A stretch of DNA of 64,000 bases. It comes from Rhodovulum tesquicola. GTDB lineage: Bacteria; Pseudomonadota; Alphaproteobacteria; Rhodobacterales; Rhodobacteraceae. This document shows, piece by piece, positions 1 to 8,678 of the stretch (position 1 is the first letter of the stretch; each line of letters starts with the position of its first letter). Location: NCBI RefSeq assembly GCF_024128855.1, contig NZ_JAMYDV010000016.1, forward strand, positions 1-64,000, given 5' to 3'. Both the position numbers and the translations under genes were made by a program. The notes beneath the pieces are model-generated. The model saw only the letters and a program-made list of their open reading frames with translations. It was not told the origin of the DNA and did not search any database.

Positions 1-98
1 TCGTCGCCTGCTTGTGAAGAGAAATCAGCATCCTCGCCCCGCGTCCCGAACCTCACCCAGCAACGATCTTGCCATGAAGAGCGCAGAGCGGCGAGGGT

Positions 99-959
99 CT
101 ATGTGATCGTCCGGGATGGGACACCTAACTCATCTAAATGGAGGTTTGAAAGTGATGTCGAAACTTCGAGTAACCTTCTTGCGCTCTCATATAGTTCTGC
201 TTTGCTCTTATTATGTGGATCTTCGAATAGCGCATTGTAATACCAAATCAGAGTGAGCGTTCCACAGATGGACGCTGCATTTCCAATGTGTGAGATTGAC
301 CAATTATCTTGGCTTGCCGGATACAAGGTTTCTTCGATGAGCAACCCGGTGGCTCCGGCGTGCGAGATATCACTTGTATAGCTGTATAGAAGACGCAGAA
401 GCGAGAAGTTGACTTCCATTGACTTGCTTTTCGCACGCTTCTCAACTTGCTCTATAAGGACCCCAAAAGAGAACGACTTGATTATTTCCGCAGATACTTT
501 TCTTGATAAATTTTCGAGTCCAATAGAAGTGGGGTCTGAAATAAGTTTCTCGATATGTTTCTCTATGCCGCTTTTTTCGGCGCAGCCATCTATAACCTCT
601 TTGTATTTTTGTCTTTTCCTTCTCGTTTCGGCTGCTAGGAGCGAGGCGTATTTCTGGCTTAGGCCTTTCTGATCATCAGTGTCTGCAAGCTGAATATCCC
701 AGAGTTTGGCGGATGCTTCGACAACCGAGCGCATAAGAATAAGGCATTCGCTGACTGCAGTCCCTTCGTTAAGAAGCCGCAGTATTTGCTCTGTTCGATT
801 GTGCGAAAACCTCAAGAAGAGGAACGATATTTCCTGTAACAGGCTTGGATCAGGGTGACGACTGAAGGGAATACAATGCAATTCGGCTTCGCGCGTGAAT
901 TCTATCGTCGAAGCGATTAGAAATTTGACCGTCGCAAGTGCGCTACTGGGTTTGGTCAA
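99..959 (-). CDS. Hypothetical protein, DUF5677-like, low GC
   Basis: Predicted 286-residue soluble, mostly helical protein. The N-terminal half has the pattern RSVVEASAKLWDIQL (about residues 77-91), which resembles DUF5677-type proteins of unknown function; this match is weak and from memory. It starts with TTG at 959. The ribosome site GAGGTG overlaps the parE stop codon 9 bases upstream, so translation may be coupled to parE. A 60-base sample (541-600) is 25/60 G+C, far below the flanking genes, and its codon use is also unlike theirs, which suggests recent acquisition. I see no signal peptide, membrane segment or catalytic motif. Function unknown. Confidence 0.7.
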   Translation of the reverse strand: MTKPSSALATVKFLIASTIEFTREAELHCIPFSRHPDPSLLQEISFLFLRFSHNRTEQILRLLNEGTAVSECLILMRSVVEASAKLWDIQLADTDDQKGLSQKYASLLAAETRRKRQKYKEVIDGCAEKSGIEKHIEKLISDPTSIGLENLSRKVSAEIIKSFSFGVLIEQVEKRAKSKSMEVNFSLLRLLYSYTSDISHAGATGLLIEETLYPASQDNWSISHIGNAASICGTLTLIWYYNALFEDPHNKSKAELYESARRLLEVSTSLSNLHLDELGVPSRTIT

Positions 960-967
960 GTATCACC

Positions 968-2929
968 TCAAACATCCACCTCCTCCACGAACCTCGCATT
1001 CTCCTGGATATACTGGAACCGCATTTCCGGCTTCTTGCCCATCAGGCGTTCCACCAGGTCGGCGGTTTCGCCCGGTTCGTCCTCGTCGATCGACACGCGG
1101 ATCAGCTTGCGGGATGCGGGGTCCATCGTGGTTTCCTTCAGGTCCTTGGCGTCCATCTCGCCCAGGCCCTTGAAGCGGGAAACGTCGATCCTGCCCTTGC
1201 CGCCGAGGCCCTTTTCCAGCCACATCTCCTTTTCCGCCTCGTCCAGCGCATAGATCCGTTTCGCGCCTTGGGTCAGGCGGAACAGCGGCGGGCAGGCCAG
1301 ATACAGGTGCCCGTGGTCGATCAGCGGGCGCATCTGGGTGAAGAAGAAGGTCATCAGCAGGCTGGCGATATGCGCGCCGTCCACATCGGCGTCGGTCATG
1401 ATGATGATCTTTTCATAGCGCAGATCGTCGATGTTGAATTTCGTGCCGATCCCGGTGCCCAGCGCCTGGGTCAGGTCGCTGATCTCGGCATTGCTGCCCA
1501 GTTTTGCAGAGGCCGCGCCCAGCACGTTCAGGATTTTCCCCCTGAGCGGCAACAGCGCCTGAATGCGCCGGTCGCGGGCCATTTTCGCCGATCCGCCCGC
1601 CGAGTCGCCCTCGACGATGAACAGTTCCGTCCCCTCGCGCGAGGTGGCCGAGCAATCGACCAGTTTCCCCGGCAGCCGCAGCCGTTTCGTCGCCGATTTG
1701 CGCGCGGTTTCCTTTTCGGCCCGGCGCCGCAGCCGTTCCTCGGCCCGCAGCACCAGGAAATCGAGGATCGCGCCCGCCGATTTCGTATCCGCCGCCAGCC
1801 AGTTGTCGAAATGATCGCGCACCGCGCCCTCGACCAGCCGGGCGGCCTCGGTCGTGGCCAGGCGATCCTTGGTCTGGCCGACGAATTCGGGCTCGCGGAT
1901 GAAGGTCGAGACCATGGCGCAGCCGCCGGTCAGCAGATCCTCGCGGGTGATCTGGGCGGCCTTGCGGTTGTTGGCCAGCTCGCCATAGGCGCGGATGCCC
2001 TTGAGGATGGCGGCCCAGAATCCGGCCTCATGCGTGCCGCCCTCAGGCGTGGGGATCGTGTTGCAATAGGAATGGATGAAGCCGTCGCGCGAGGGCGTCC
2101 AGTTGATCGCCCATTCGACCGAGCCGGGCACGCCGAATTTCGACTGGAAATCGACCTTTCCGGCAAAGGGGCGGTCGGCATAGGTGGCGGCCTTGCCCAG
2201 CGTCTCGGTCAGGTAGTCGGCCAGCCCGCCGGGGAAATGGAAGACGGCCTCGAGGGGCGTCTCGCCATCCTCGATCGCGGATTTCCAGCGGATTTCCACG
2301 CCCGAGAACAGATAGGCCTTGGAGCGCGCCATCCGGAACATGCGCGCGGGCCTGAACCGGTGATGGCCGAAGATCTCCTCGTCGGCATGGAAGGTGACGG
2401 TTGTGCCGCGCCGGTTCGGCGCCGCGCCCAGCTTTTGCAGGCCGCCCTGCGGGATGCCGCGGGAAAATTCCTGCGCGAACAGTTCGCGGCCCCGCGCCAC
2501 CTCGACCCGCAGCCGGTCGGACAGCGCGTTGACCACCGACACCCCCACGCCATGCAGACCGCCCGAGGTTTCATAGGCCTTGCCCGAGAACTTGCCGCCC
2601 GCATGCAGCGTGCACAGGATCACCTCGAGCGCGGATTTGTCGGGGAATTTCGGGTGCGGATCGACCGGGATGCCGCGGCCATTGTCGCGGATCGTGACCG
2701 AATGATCGGCATGCAGCTCGACCTCGATCCGCGTGGCATGGCCCGCCACCGCCTCGTCCATCGAATTGTCCAGCACCTCGGCCACCAGATGGTGCAGCGC
2801 CCGGTCGTCGGTGCCGCCGATATACATGCCGGGGCGCTTGCGGACGGGCTCCAGCCCCTCCAGCACCTCGATCGAGGAGGCGTCATAAGTATCCCGGCTG
2901 GCGCCGGAAAGCAGGTCGTCGGCGGACAT
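968..2929 (-). CDS. parE: DNA topoisomerase IV subunit B
   Basis: ATPase subunit of topoisomerase IV, which decatenates daughter chromosomes together with ParC. The 653 residues show the GHKL ATPase N-box EVLDNSMDEA (51-60), the transducer region, a Toprim domain with VEGDSAGGSAKMARDR near residue 440 and DADVDGAH near 513, and a C-terminal tail ending ENARFVEEVDV. It lacks the extra domain insertion found in many proteobacterial GyrB proteins, which together with the length favours ParE. The ATG at 2929 gives a full-length N-terminus. It is transcribed away from ppk2, and a low-GC gene follows its stop codon by only 8 bases. parC is not in the window. Confidence 0.93.
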   Translation of the reverse strand: MSADDLLSGASRDTYDASSIEVLEGLEPVRKRPGMYIGGTDDRALHHLVAEVLDNSMDEAVAGHATRIEVELHADHSVTIRDNGRGIPVDPHPKFPDKSALEVILCTLHAGGKFSGKAYETSGGLHGVGVSVVNALSDRLRVEVARGRELFAQEFSRGIPQGGLQKLGAAPNRRGTTVTFHADEEIFGHHRFRPARMFRMARSKAYLFSGVEIRWKSAIEDGETPLEAVFHFPGGLADYLTETLGKAATYADRPFAGKVDFQSKFGVPGSVEWAINWTPSRDGFIHSYCNTIPTPEGGTHEAGFWAAILKGIRAYGELANNRKAAQITREDLLTGGCAMVSTFIREPEFVGQTKDRLATTEAARLVEGAVRDHFDNWLAADTKSAGAILDFLVLRAEERLRRRAEKETARKSATKRLRLPGKLVDCSATSREGTELFIVEGDSAGGSAKMARDRRIQALLPLRGKILNVLGAASAKLGSNAEISDLTQALGTGIGTKFNIDDLRYEKIIIMTDADVDGAHIASLLMTFFFTQMRPLIDHGHLYLACPPLFRLTQGAKRIYALDEAEKEMWLEKGLGGKGRIDVSRFKGLGEMDAKDLKETTMDPASRKLIRVSIDEDEPGETADLVERLMGKKPEMRFQYIQENARFVEEVDV

Positions 2930-3117
2930 GGGCTGCTCGTCCTCTGGTGGTTTGGAGGTGCATTAGAACAGCTTTGGCCCCGGATGGGCAATGGGCCTCG
3001 GGCGGGGTGGGGATTGTAACGATTTTGTAACGTGTTTTTGACATCGCTCAAGGCGGGGTCGGGAAAGCGGGTTAGAATCGTTCGAAAGCGCCGACCCGCT
3101 GTCGGCAGGAGGATGGA

Positions 3118-4092
3118 ATGGACGCAACCCTGCCCCCCGCCGCCGGGACGCCCGCCCCCGCCGACCCGCCCGCCAGAGCCGTCCCCGAAACGCCCCTGCA
3201 TGTCAGGCCCGGCCCCAAGGCGGTTCGCGGCGCCGCGCCCGAGACCATCGCGCAGGCCTTCGAGTCGGGCGAGTATCCCTATCGCCAGAAGATGCCGCGC
3301 CGGACCTACGAGGCGCAGAAGGCCAGGCTTCAGGCCGAATTGCTGAAGGTGCAGCTCTGGGCGCAGGAGACGGGGCAGAAATTCGTGATCCTGTTCGAGG
3401 GGCGCGACGCCGCCGGAAAGGGCGGCACGATCAAGCGCTTCATGGAACATCTGAACCCACGCTCGGCCCGGGTCGTCGCACTGAACAAGCCGACCTGGGA
3501 AGAGACCGGGCAATGGTTCTTTCAACGCTATATCAGCGAGTTGCCGACCGTGGGCGAGATGGTGTTCTATGACCGCTCCTGGTACAACCGCGCGGGCGTG
3601 GAACGGGTGATGGGGTTCTGCTCGCCCGTCGATTACCTGGAATTCATGCGCCAGACCCCGGAACTGGAACGGATGCTCGTGCGCTCGGGCATCCGGCTTT
3701 ACAAATACTGGTTCTCGGTCAGCCGCGAGGAACAGCGCCGCCGCTTCAAGGCGCGCGAGACCGATCCGCTGAAACGCTGGAAGCTGTCGCCGATCGACAA
3801 GGCGAGCCTGGACAAGTGGGACGACTATACCGAGGCCAAGGAGGCGATGTTCTTCTATACCGACACCGCCGACGCGCCCTGGACCATCGTCAAGTCCAAC
3901 GACAAGAAGCGGGCGCGGCTGAACTGCATGCGCCATTTCCTGAGCTCGCTGGACTATCCGGGCAAGGATACGCGGGTCGTGCGCGCGCCCGATCCGCTGA
4001 TCGTCGGACGGGCCGAACATGTCGTGCACAAGGCCGATCACATCCTCGGCCCCTCGCTTCATCCCGACCTGCGCAAGCCGAACGTGGATTGA
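3118..4092 (+). CDS. ppk2: Polyphosphate kinase 2
   Basis: Transfers phosphate between polyphosphate and nucleotides; PPK2 enzymes often run toward GTP or ATP synthesis from polyphosphate. The 324 residues contain the Walker A motif GRDAAGKGGTIKRF near residue 96, a Walker B/lid segment YDRSWYNRAGVERVMGF near 151, and the terminal HHILGP-like region (HKADHILGPSLHPD) typical of class I single-domain PPK2. A Pro/Ala-rich N-terminal leader of about 30 residues is probably disordered. AGGAGG lies five bases before the ATG and fixes the start. It is divergent from parE, with the 3' neighbour a methyltransferase 65 bases downstream. Confidence 0.92.
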   Translation: MDATLPPAAGTPAPADPPARAVPETPLHVRPGPKAVRGAAPETIAQAFESGEYPYRQKMPRRTYEAQKARLQAELLKVQLWAQETGQKFVILFEGRDAAGKGGTIKRFMEHLNPRSARVVALNKPTWEETGQWFFQRYISELPTVGEMVFYDRSWYNRAGVERVMGFCSPVDYLEFMRQTPELERMLVRSGIRLYKYWFSVSREEQRRRFKARETDPLKRWKLSPIDKASLDKWDDYTEAKEAMFFYTDTADAPWTIVKSNDKKRARLNCMRHFLSSLDYPGKDTRVVRAPDPLIVGRAEHVVHKADHILGPSLHPDLRKPNVD

Positions 4093-4157
4093 GCCTCCTG
4101 CCGTGCGGCTTGCCGGCCTCCTGCGCCCGGCCTAGGTCGGGGGCAGGAGGATCAGCC

Positions 4158-4754
4158 ATGTGGAACCGGCGCTTTGCGGGCGAGGACTACCTTTACGGCA
4201 CCGAACCGGCCGCCTTCCTGCGGCGCGAGGCCGGGCGGATCGCGCCGGGCGGGCGGGTTCTGTCGGTGGCCGAGGGCGAGGGGCGCAACGCGGTCTGGCT
4301 GGCGGCGCAGGGGTTCGAGGTGACGGCGATGGACGGCGCGCCCAATGCGCTGGCCAAGGCCCGGCGGCTGGCGGCGGCGCGCGGCGTCACGGTCGATTTC
4401 CACCTGGCCGATATCGCCCTCTGGGACTGGGAGGCCGCGCCCTTCGACGCGGTGATCGGCATCTTCATCCAGTTCGCGCCCCGCGCCGTGCAGGATCGGA
4501 TCATGGCCGGCATGAAACGCGCGCTGCGCCCCGGCGGGCTGCTGCTGCTGCATGGATTCGCGCCGCGCCAGGTGGGCTATGGCACCGGCGGGCCGCCCGA
4601 TCCCGACCAGATGTATACCGAGGCGCTTCTGCGCGACCGCTTCGCCGATTTCGAGATCCTCGAACTTCGCGACTACGATGCCGAGATCGCCGAGGGGCCG
4701 GGCCATTCCGGCCGCGCCGCGCTGGTCGATCTGGTGGCGCGCAGGCCCGCCTGA
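4158..4754 (+). CDS. SAM-dependent methyltransferase (TehB/UbiE-like class I)
   Basis: Class I methyltransferase of 198 residues. The SAM-binding motif I is VLSVAEGEGRNAVWLA near residues 34-49, with an acidic end to strand 2 (VTAMDGAPNA) and the motif IV-like FDAVIGIFIQF. The N-terminus MWNRRFAGEDYLYGTEP resembles TehB-like methyltransferases, but the substrate cannot be told from sequence. GGCAGGAGG precedes the ATG by nine bases. It probably follows ppk2 in the same transcript. It ends six bases before the convergent peroxiredoxin gene, so the two genes share essentially no terminator space. Confidence 0.85.
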   Translation: MWNRRFAGEDYLYGTEPAAFLRREAGRIAPGGRVLSVAEGEGRNAVWLAAQGFEVTAMDGAPNALAKARRLAAARGVTVDFHLADIALWDWEAAPFDAVIGIFIQFAPRAVQDRIMAGMKRALRPGGLLLLHGFAPRQVGYGTGGPPDPDQMYTEALLRDRFADFEILELRDYDAEIAEGPGHSGRAALVDLVARRPA

Positions 4755-4760
4755 CGCCGC

Positions 4761-5537
4761 TCAGCGCGCGCGGGGCAGGCGCGTCGCGGCCGCCCCGGCG
4801 GCGCGATGCGCGGTCGCGGGGGGCGCCAGCACCCGCAGGTAGCGGCGCAGCGGACGCCAGCCCCCCGCGCCGAACCGCGCGTCCGCCTCCTCGTCGCTGA
4901 ATGCCGAGGGCACCAGCAGCAGGTCGCCGGGCTGCCAGTCGGCCGGGGTCGCCACGTCCAGCCTGTCACCCTCCTGCAGCGCGTCCAGGACGCGCAGGAT
5001 CTCTTCGGTGCCGCGCCCGATCCGCAGCGGGTATTCGAAGATCATCCGCACATGCAGCGCCGGGTCCAGGATCAGCGTCATGCGGATCGGCACGTCGGGG
5101 CTTTCCTTGAGATGGGTCATGCCGCAGGCCCCGGCAATCGCGCCGCCCGGATCCGAGATCATCGGAAAGCCGACCGCGCTGCCGAACAGCGCGGCAACAT
5201 CCGCGCACCAGGCGGCGAGATCGGCCACCGGGTCGGGCGTCAGCCCGATCGCCTGCGCGCCGCGCCGGTCGAGTTCGGGGATGGCCTCGGCCAGACTGCC
5301 CAGTTCGGTGGTGCAGACCGGCGTGAACGCGCCGGGTTGGCTGAACAGCACGGTCCAGCGTCCCTCGGCCCAAGCGTGGAACCGGATCAGGCCCTGCGTG
5401 GTCTGGGCCTCGAAATCGGGAAAGATGTCGCCGATCCGCGGCATCCAGCCGGTGCCGCCGCGATAGCCGGGCGGCAGCCGGACGGGCCCGGCCGCCTGGG
5501 GATGCAGGGTATGCGACAGGAAGGGGAAGGGGTTCAT
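4761..5537 (-). CDS. Peroxiredoxin, 1-Cys (Prx6) type
   Basis: Thiol peroxidase that reduces peroxides. The 258 residues include the active-site motif PGAFTPVCTTE, with the peroxidatic cysteine at about residue 75, and the long C-terminal dimerisation arm with TPADWQPGD, which is characteristic of the Prx6 group. Other cysteines (WCADV, GACGM) exist, so a resolving role cannot be excluded. The ATG at 5537 follows a GGAAAG ribosome site. A shorter start at MPRIGDIFPDF (residue 32) would still keep the whole thioredoxin fold and is a realistic alternative. It is convergent with the methyltransferase and divergent from the MATE transporter. Confidence 0.88.
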   Translation of the reverse strand: MNPFPFLSHTLHPQAAGPVRLPPGYRGGTGWMPRIGDIFPDFEAQTTQGLIRFHAWAEGRWTVLFSQPGAFTPVCTTELGSLAEAIPELDRRGAQAIGLTPDPVADLAAWCADVAALFGSAVGFPMISDPGGAIAGACGMTHLKESPDVPIRMTLILDPALHVRMIFEYPLRIGRGTEEILRVLDALQEGDRLDVATPADWQPGDLLLVPSAFSDEEADARFGAGGWRPLRRYLRVLAPPATAHRAAGAAATRLPRAR

Positions 5538-5736
5538 GGCTGGACTTTCCGCTGGACATGGCTGGCGCCGGGTCCGGACCGGGCGCCCGGCCGGGACCAA
5601 GTCGCACTCTCCAAGGACAATCGGGCAGAACTGCGGCGTCTTTCCCTCGCAGCGCCGCCAATCCGGTCGTCCCGCCATGCGCCGCACGCATGGCTTGGCT
5701 CTTGCCGGGCGGGCGGGCCGGGTCTACCAGCGGGCG

Positions 5737-7098
5737 ATGACCGCCCCTGCCACCCCCCTGGGCCATGCCGCCCATCTGCGCGCCGTTCTGACGCTGGGCC
5801 TGCCGCTGATCGGCAGCCATCTGGCACAATTCGCCATCGGGCTGACCGACGCGATCATGCTGGGGCGCTATTCCATCGACGCGCTGGCCGCCGAGGTGCT
5901 GGGCGGGGCGCTGTTCTTCGTGCTGTTCCTGCTGGGCTCGGGCTTTGCCTGGGCGGTGATGCCGCTGGTGGCGACCGCCGCGGCGGCGGGCGAGACAGCG
6001 CAGATCCGCCGGGTCACGCGGATGGGGCTGTGGATCTCGATCGGGTTCGGGGCGCTGACGCTGCCCCTGTTCCTGGCGTCGGGGCGGCTGTTCCTGGCCG
6101 CCGGGCAGGCGCCGGGGATCGCGGCGCTGGCGCAGGACTACCTGCTGCCGCACGGGCTGGGCATGGTGCCGGCGCTGGTGGTGATGGTGCTCAAGAGCTA
6201 CCTCGCCGCGCTGGAGCGTGCGCGGGTGGTGCTGTGGGTCACGCTGGCGGCGGTGGGGCTGAACGCGCTGGCCAATTACCTGCTGATCTTCGGCAATTGG
6301 GGCTTTCCCGAGTTGGGCATCCGCGGCGCGGGGCTGGCCTCGCTGATCGTGCAAACGGCCGCGATGGCGGTGATGGTGCTTTACGTCATCCGCGCCACGC
6401 CCGAGCACACGCTGTTCCGCCGCTTCTGGCGGCCCGATGCCGAGGCGCTGGCGCGCGTCTTCCGGCTGGGCTGGCCGATCGGGCTGACCAACCTGGCCGA
6501 GGTCGGGCTGTTCGCGGCGTCATCCGTGATGATGGGCTGGCTGGGCGCGGTGCCGCTGGCGGCGCACGGGATCGCGCTGCAGATCACCTCGGCGGTGTTC
6601 ATGGTGCATCTGGGGCTGTCGAATGCGGCGACGATCCGGGCGGGGCGCGCGATGGGGCAGGGCGACGCGCTGGCGCTGCGCCGCGGCGCGCTGGCGGCGC
6701 TGGGGCTGGCGGGCGCGGTGGCGGCGGCCTCGATGGGGCTGTTCCTGGCGCTGCCGGGGCCGCTGATCGGGCTGTTCCTCGACCCCGCCGATCCGGGGCG
6801 CGCGGCGGTGATCGCGCTGGGCACCGGGCTGCTGGCGGCGGCGGCGCTGTTCCAGCTGGTCGATGCGGCGCAGGTGATGGCGCTGGGGCTGTTGCGCGGG
6901 GTGCAGGACACCCGGGTGCCGATGGTCATTGCCGCGGTGGGCTACTGGCTGGTGGGCATGCCCGTGGCCTGGGGGCTGGGATTCGGGCTGGGCTGGGGCG
7001 GCGTCGGGGTGTGGCTGGGGCTGGCCGCGGGGCTGGCGGTGGCGGGCGTGGCGATGATGGCGCGGTTCTGGCTGCGCGCCCCGCGCCCGGCGGGATGA
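5737..7098 (+). CDS. MATE family multidrug efflux transporter
   Basis: Predicted 453-residue inner-membrane antiporter of the NorM-like MATE family, with about twelve hydrophobic helices in two homologous halves. The first helix begins LTLGLPLIGSHLAQFAIGLTD, the usual MATE entry motif, and the second half restarts at FRLGWPIGLTNLAEVGLFA. Such pumps export cationic drugs or metabolites using Na+ or H+ gradients; the substrate is not predictable here. The ATG at 5737 gives the normal family length. The same frame is open to 5536, but that would add an Arg-rich non-MATE leader, so the longer start was rejected. A dispersed repeat follows the gene. Confidence 0.9.
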   Translation: MTAPATPLGHAAHLRAVLTLGLPLIGSHLAQFAIGLTDAIMLGRYSIDALAAEVLGGALFFVLFLLGSGFAWAVMPLVATAAAAGETAQIRRVTRMGLWISIGFGALTLPLFLASGRLFLAAGQAPGIAALAQDYLLPHGLGMVPALVVMVLKSYLAALERARVVLWVTLAAVGLNALANYLLIFGNWGFPELGIRGAGLASLIVQTAAMAVMVLYVIRATPEHTLFRRFWRPDAEALARVFRLGWPIGLTNLAEVGLFAASSVMMGWLGAVPLAAHGIALQITSAVFMVHLGLSNAATIRAGRAMGQGDALALRRGALAALGLAGAVAAASMGLFLALPGPLIGLFLDPADPGRAAVIALGTGLLAAAALFQLVDAAQVMALGLLRGVQDTRVPMVIAAVGYWLVGMPVAWGLGFGLGWGGVGVWLGLAAGLAVAGVAMMARFWLRAPRPAG

Positions 7099-7130
7099 GC
7101 GGGTTTCGCCTTGCTGCGCAAGGCGACCCG

Positions 7131-7191
7131 CGGGGGGCGCTGCCCCCCGTCCTTCGGACTCCCCCCGGGATATTTGTGGCCAGAAGAAGGA
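7131..7191 (-). repeat. Dispersed 3'-end repeat, copy 1 (minus orientation)
   Basis: Read on the minus strand it contains TTCTGGCCACAAATATCCC, then GGGGGGAGTCCG, then a hairpin GGGGGGC-AGC-GCCCCCC (plus-strand 7132-7148). It lies between two convergent genes. Related copies are at 12874, 18856, 18913, 53011 and 58270. It is probably a bidirectional transcription-end element; the role is inferred from position and hairpin only. Confidence 0.8.
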
Positions 7192-7207
7192 CAGGGGCGG
7201 GGAGGCC

Positions 7208-7600
7208 CTAGGGGGCGGGGAAGCGGGTGCGGCAATCCTCGAGCGCGCGGGCGGCGCTGCGGGCGGTGTCGGTCCGTTTCGCGCGCAGCTCGGCCAGTTT
7301 CGCGCGTTCGGCGCGCAGGTCGACCGCGACGGGGCGGTCGCGGAAGGCGATCTCGGGGCGGCTGCACCAGGCCATGCCGATCCGGTCGCGATCGCCGAAG
7401 CGGCTGCCATAGCAGAGCTGGAGGCTGGAGCTGCGATAGGGTTCGCGTTCCAGCGCATAGCCGCGTGCGATGGTCTGTTCGGTCTCGCGGATCAGCAGGT
7501 CGAGCATCCCGAGATCGTAGAGCGCGTTGCGCTCGCAGGCCTGGCGCGGGCTGGTGCAGGCGGTCAGTGTCACGAGGCAGATCAGGGCGAGCGCGCGCAT
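7208..7600 (-). CDS. Small putative lipoprotein, unknown function
   Basis: A 130-residue protein with an N-terminal lipoprotein signal: MRALALICLVTLTACTS has a lipobox-like TAC ending at Cys15. The mature part is charged and probably helical (RAERAKLAELRAKRTDTARS), with further cysteines at RQACER, LQLCYG, AWCSRP and EDCRTR that could form disulphides in the periplasm. The ATG at 7600 is chosen because it places the signal peptide at the N-terminus; the frame is open further upstream without similar sense. It is divergent from hemF by about 130 bases. No family was recognised. Confidence 0.72.
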   Translation of the reverse strand: MRALALICLVTLTACTSPRQACERNALYDLGMLDLLIRETEQTIARGYALEREPYRSSSLQLCYGSRFGDRDRIGMAWCSRPEIAFRDRPVAVDLRAERAKLAELRAKRTDTARSAARALEDCRTRFPAP

Positions 7601-7733
7601 CGGGCGATTCCTTTCGGCTGCGGCCATGATACGCCGCCCCCGGCGCGGCCCCAAGTCCGCCCGTCCGGCGCCGTGGCATGGTGGCGCGGGGGGTGCAAAA
7701 CTGCTAGGCAGGGCCGAACAGGGAGACGGGACG

Positions 7734-8627
7734 ATGAGCGAACAATTCGACGAGCACAAGATGCGGGCCGCGGCCTGGTTCCGGGCGGTGCGCGACGAGA
7801 TCGTGGCCGCGTTCGAGGCGCTGGAAGACGCCCAGGCGACGGGGCCGTTGCGCGATGCGCCCCCGGGACGGTTCGAGGTGAGCGAGACCCGGCGCCAGTC
7901 CGAGGACGGGTCGGATGCGGGCGGCGGGCTGATGAGCGTCATGCGCGGCGGGCGGGTGTTCGAGAAGGTGGGCGTTGCCGTCTCGACCGTGCATGGCCGG
8001 CTGAACAGGCGGGCGCAGGCGGCGATGATGGCGCGCAAGGACCTGCCGGGGATGGCGGACGATCCGCGCTTCTGGGCCAGCGGCATCAGCCTCGTGGCGC
8101 ATATGCAGAACCCGCACACGCCCGCGGTGCATCTGAACACCCGGATGTTCTGGACCCCGCATGGCTGGTGGTTCGGCGGCGGCACGGACCTGAACCCCTG
8201 CCTGCCGCATGACGAGGACACGGCCGATTTCCATGCCGTGCTGCGGGCGGCCTGCGGGCGCCACGATCCGGCCTATTACCCGCGCTTCAAAGCCTGGGCG
8301 GACGAGTATTTCTTCGTCCCGCATCGGGGCCGGGCGCGCGGGGTGGGCGGTATCTTCTACGACGACCTGAACTCGGGCGACTGGGAGGCGGATTTCGCCT
8401 TTACCCGGGAGGTGGGCCGCGCCTTCCTGCCGGCCTTCCTGCCGCTGGTGGAACGGCGCCGCGACATGCCGTGGTCAGAGGCCGACCGGGCGGCGCAACT
8501 GGCCCATCGCGGGCTTTATGCCGAATACAACCTGCTTTACGACCGCGGCACGAAATTCGGGCTGGAGACCGGGCACGATCCCGAGGCCGTTCTGATGACC
8601 ATGCCGCCGCTGGCGACCTGGCCCTGA
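7734..8627 (+). CDS. hemF: Oxygen-dependent coproporphyrinogen III oxidase
   Basis: Converts coproporphyrinogen III to protoporphyrinogen IX with O2, late in haem (and bacteriochlorophyll) synthesis. The 297-residue length fits HemF. Family landmarks are FWASGISLVAHMQNPHTPAVH, the WWFGGGTDLNPCLP stretch, and GGIFYDDLNSGDWE. The C-terminus carries YAEYNLLYDRGTKFGLETG, also typical. GGGAGACGGGACG precedes the ATG at 7734. hemE and hemC are 2-4 kb away, so haem genes cluster loosely here. Three 15-base tandem units overlap the stop codon. An oxygen-independent hemN is not in this window. Confidence 0.94.
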   Translation: MSEQFDEHKMRAAAWFRAVRDEIVAAFEALEDAQATGPLRDAPPGRFEVSETRRQSEDGSDAGGGLMSVMRGGRVFEKVGVAVSTVHGRLNRRAQAAMMARKDLPGMADDPRFWASGISLVAHMQNPHTPAVHLNTRMFWTPHGWWFGGGTDLNPCLPHDEDTADFHAVLRAACGRHDPAYYPRFKAWADEYFFVPHRGRARGVGGIFYDDLNSGDWEADFAFTREVGRAFLPAFLPLVERRRDMPWSEADRAAQLAHRGLYAEYNLLYDRGTKFGLETGHDPEAVLMTMPPLATWP

Positions 8628-8664
8628 GCTACGGGGCCCTGAGCTACGGGGCCCTGAGCGGCGG
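8620..8664 (+). repeat. Three tandem 15-bp units over the hemF stop codon
   Basis: Units GGCCCTGAGCTACGG (8620-8634), an identical copy (8635-8649) and a degenerate third GGCCCTGAGCGGCGG (8650-8664). Each unit includes a TGA in the hemF frame, so any readthrough would stop again after five codons. Confidence 0.85.
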
Positions 8665-8678
8665 GGGCGCGGGCGCGA

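Noticed and set aside
938..3019. Long open frame on the plus strand opposite parE
   Set aside because: It is a GC-bias shadow of parE: His/Arg/Gly-rich composition, no domains, and complete overlap with a clear housekeeping gene.
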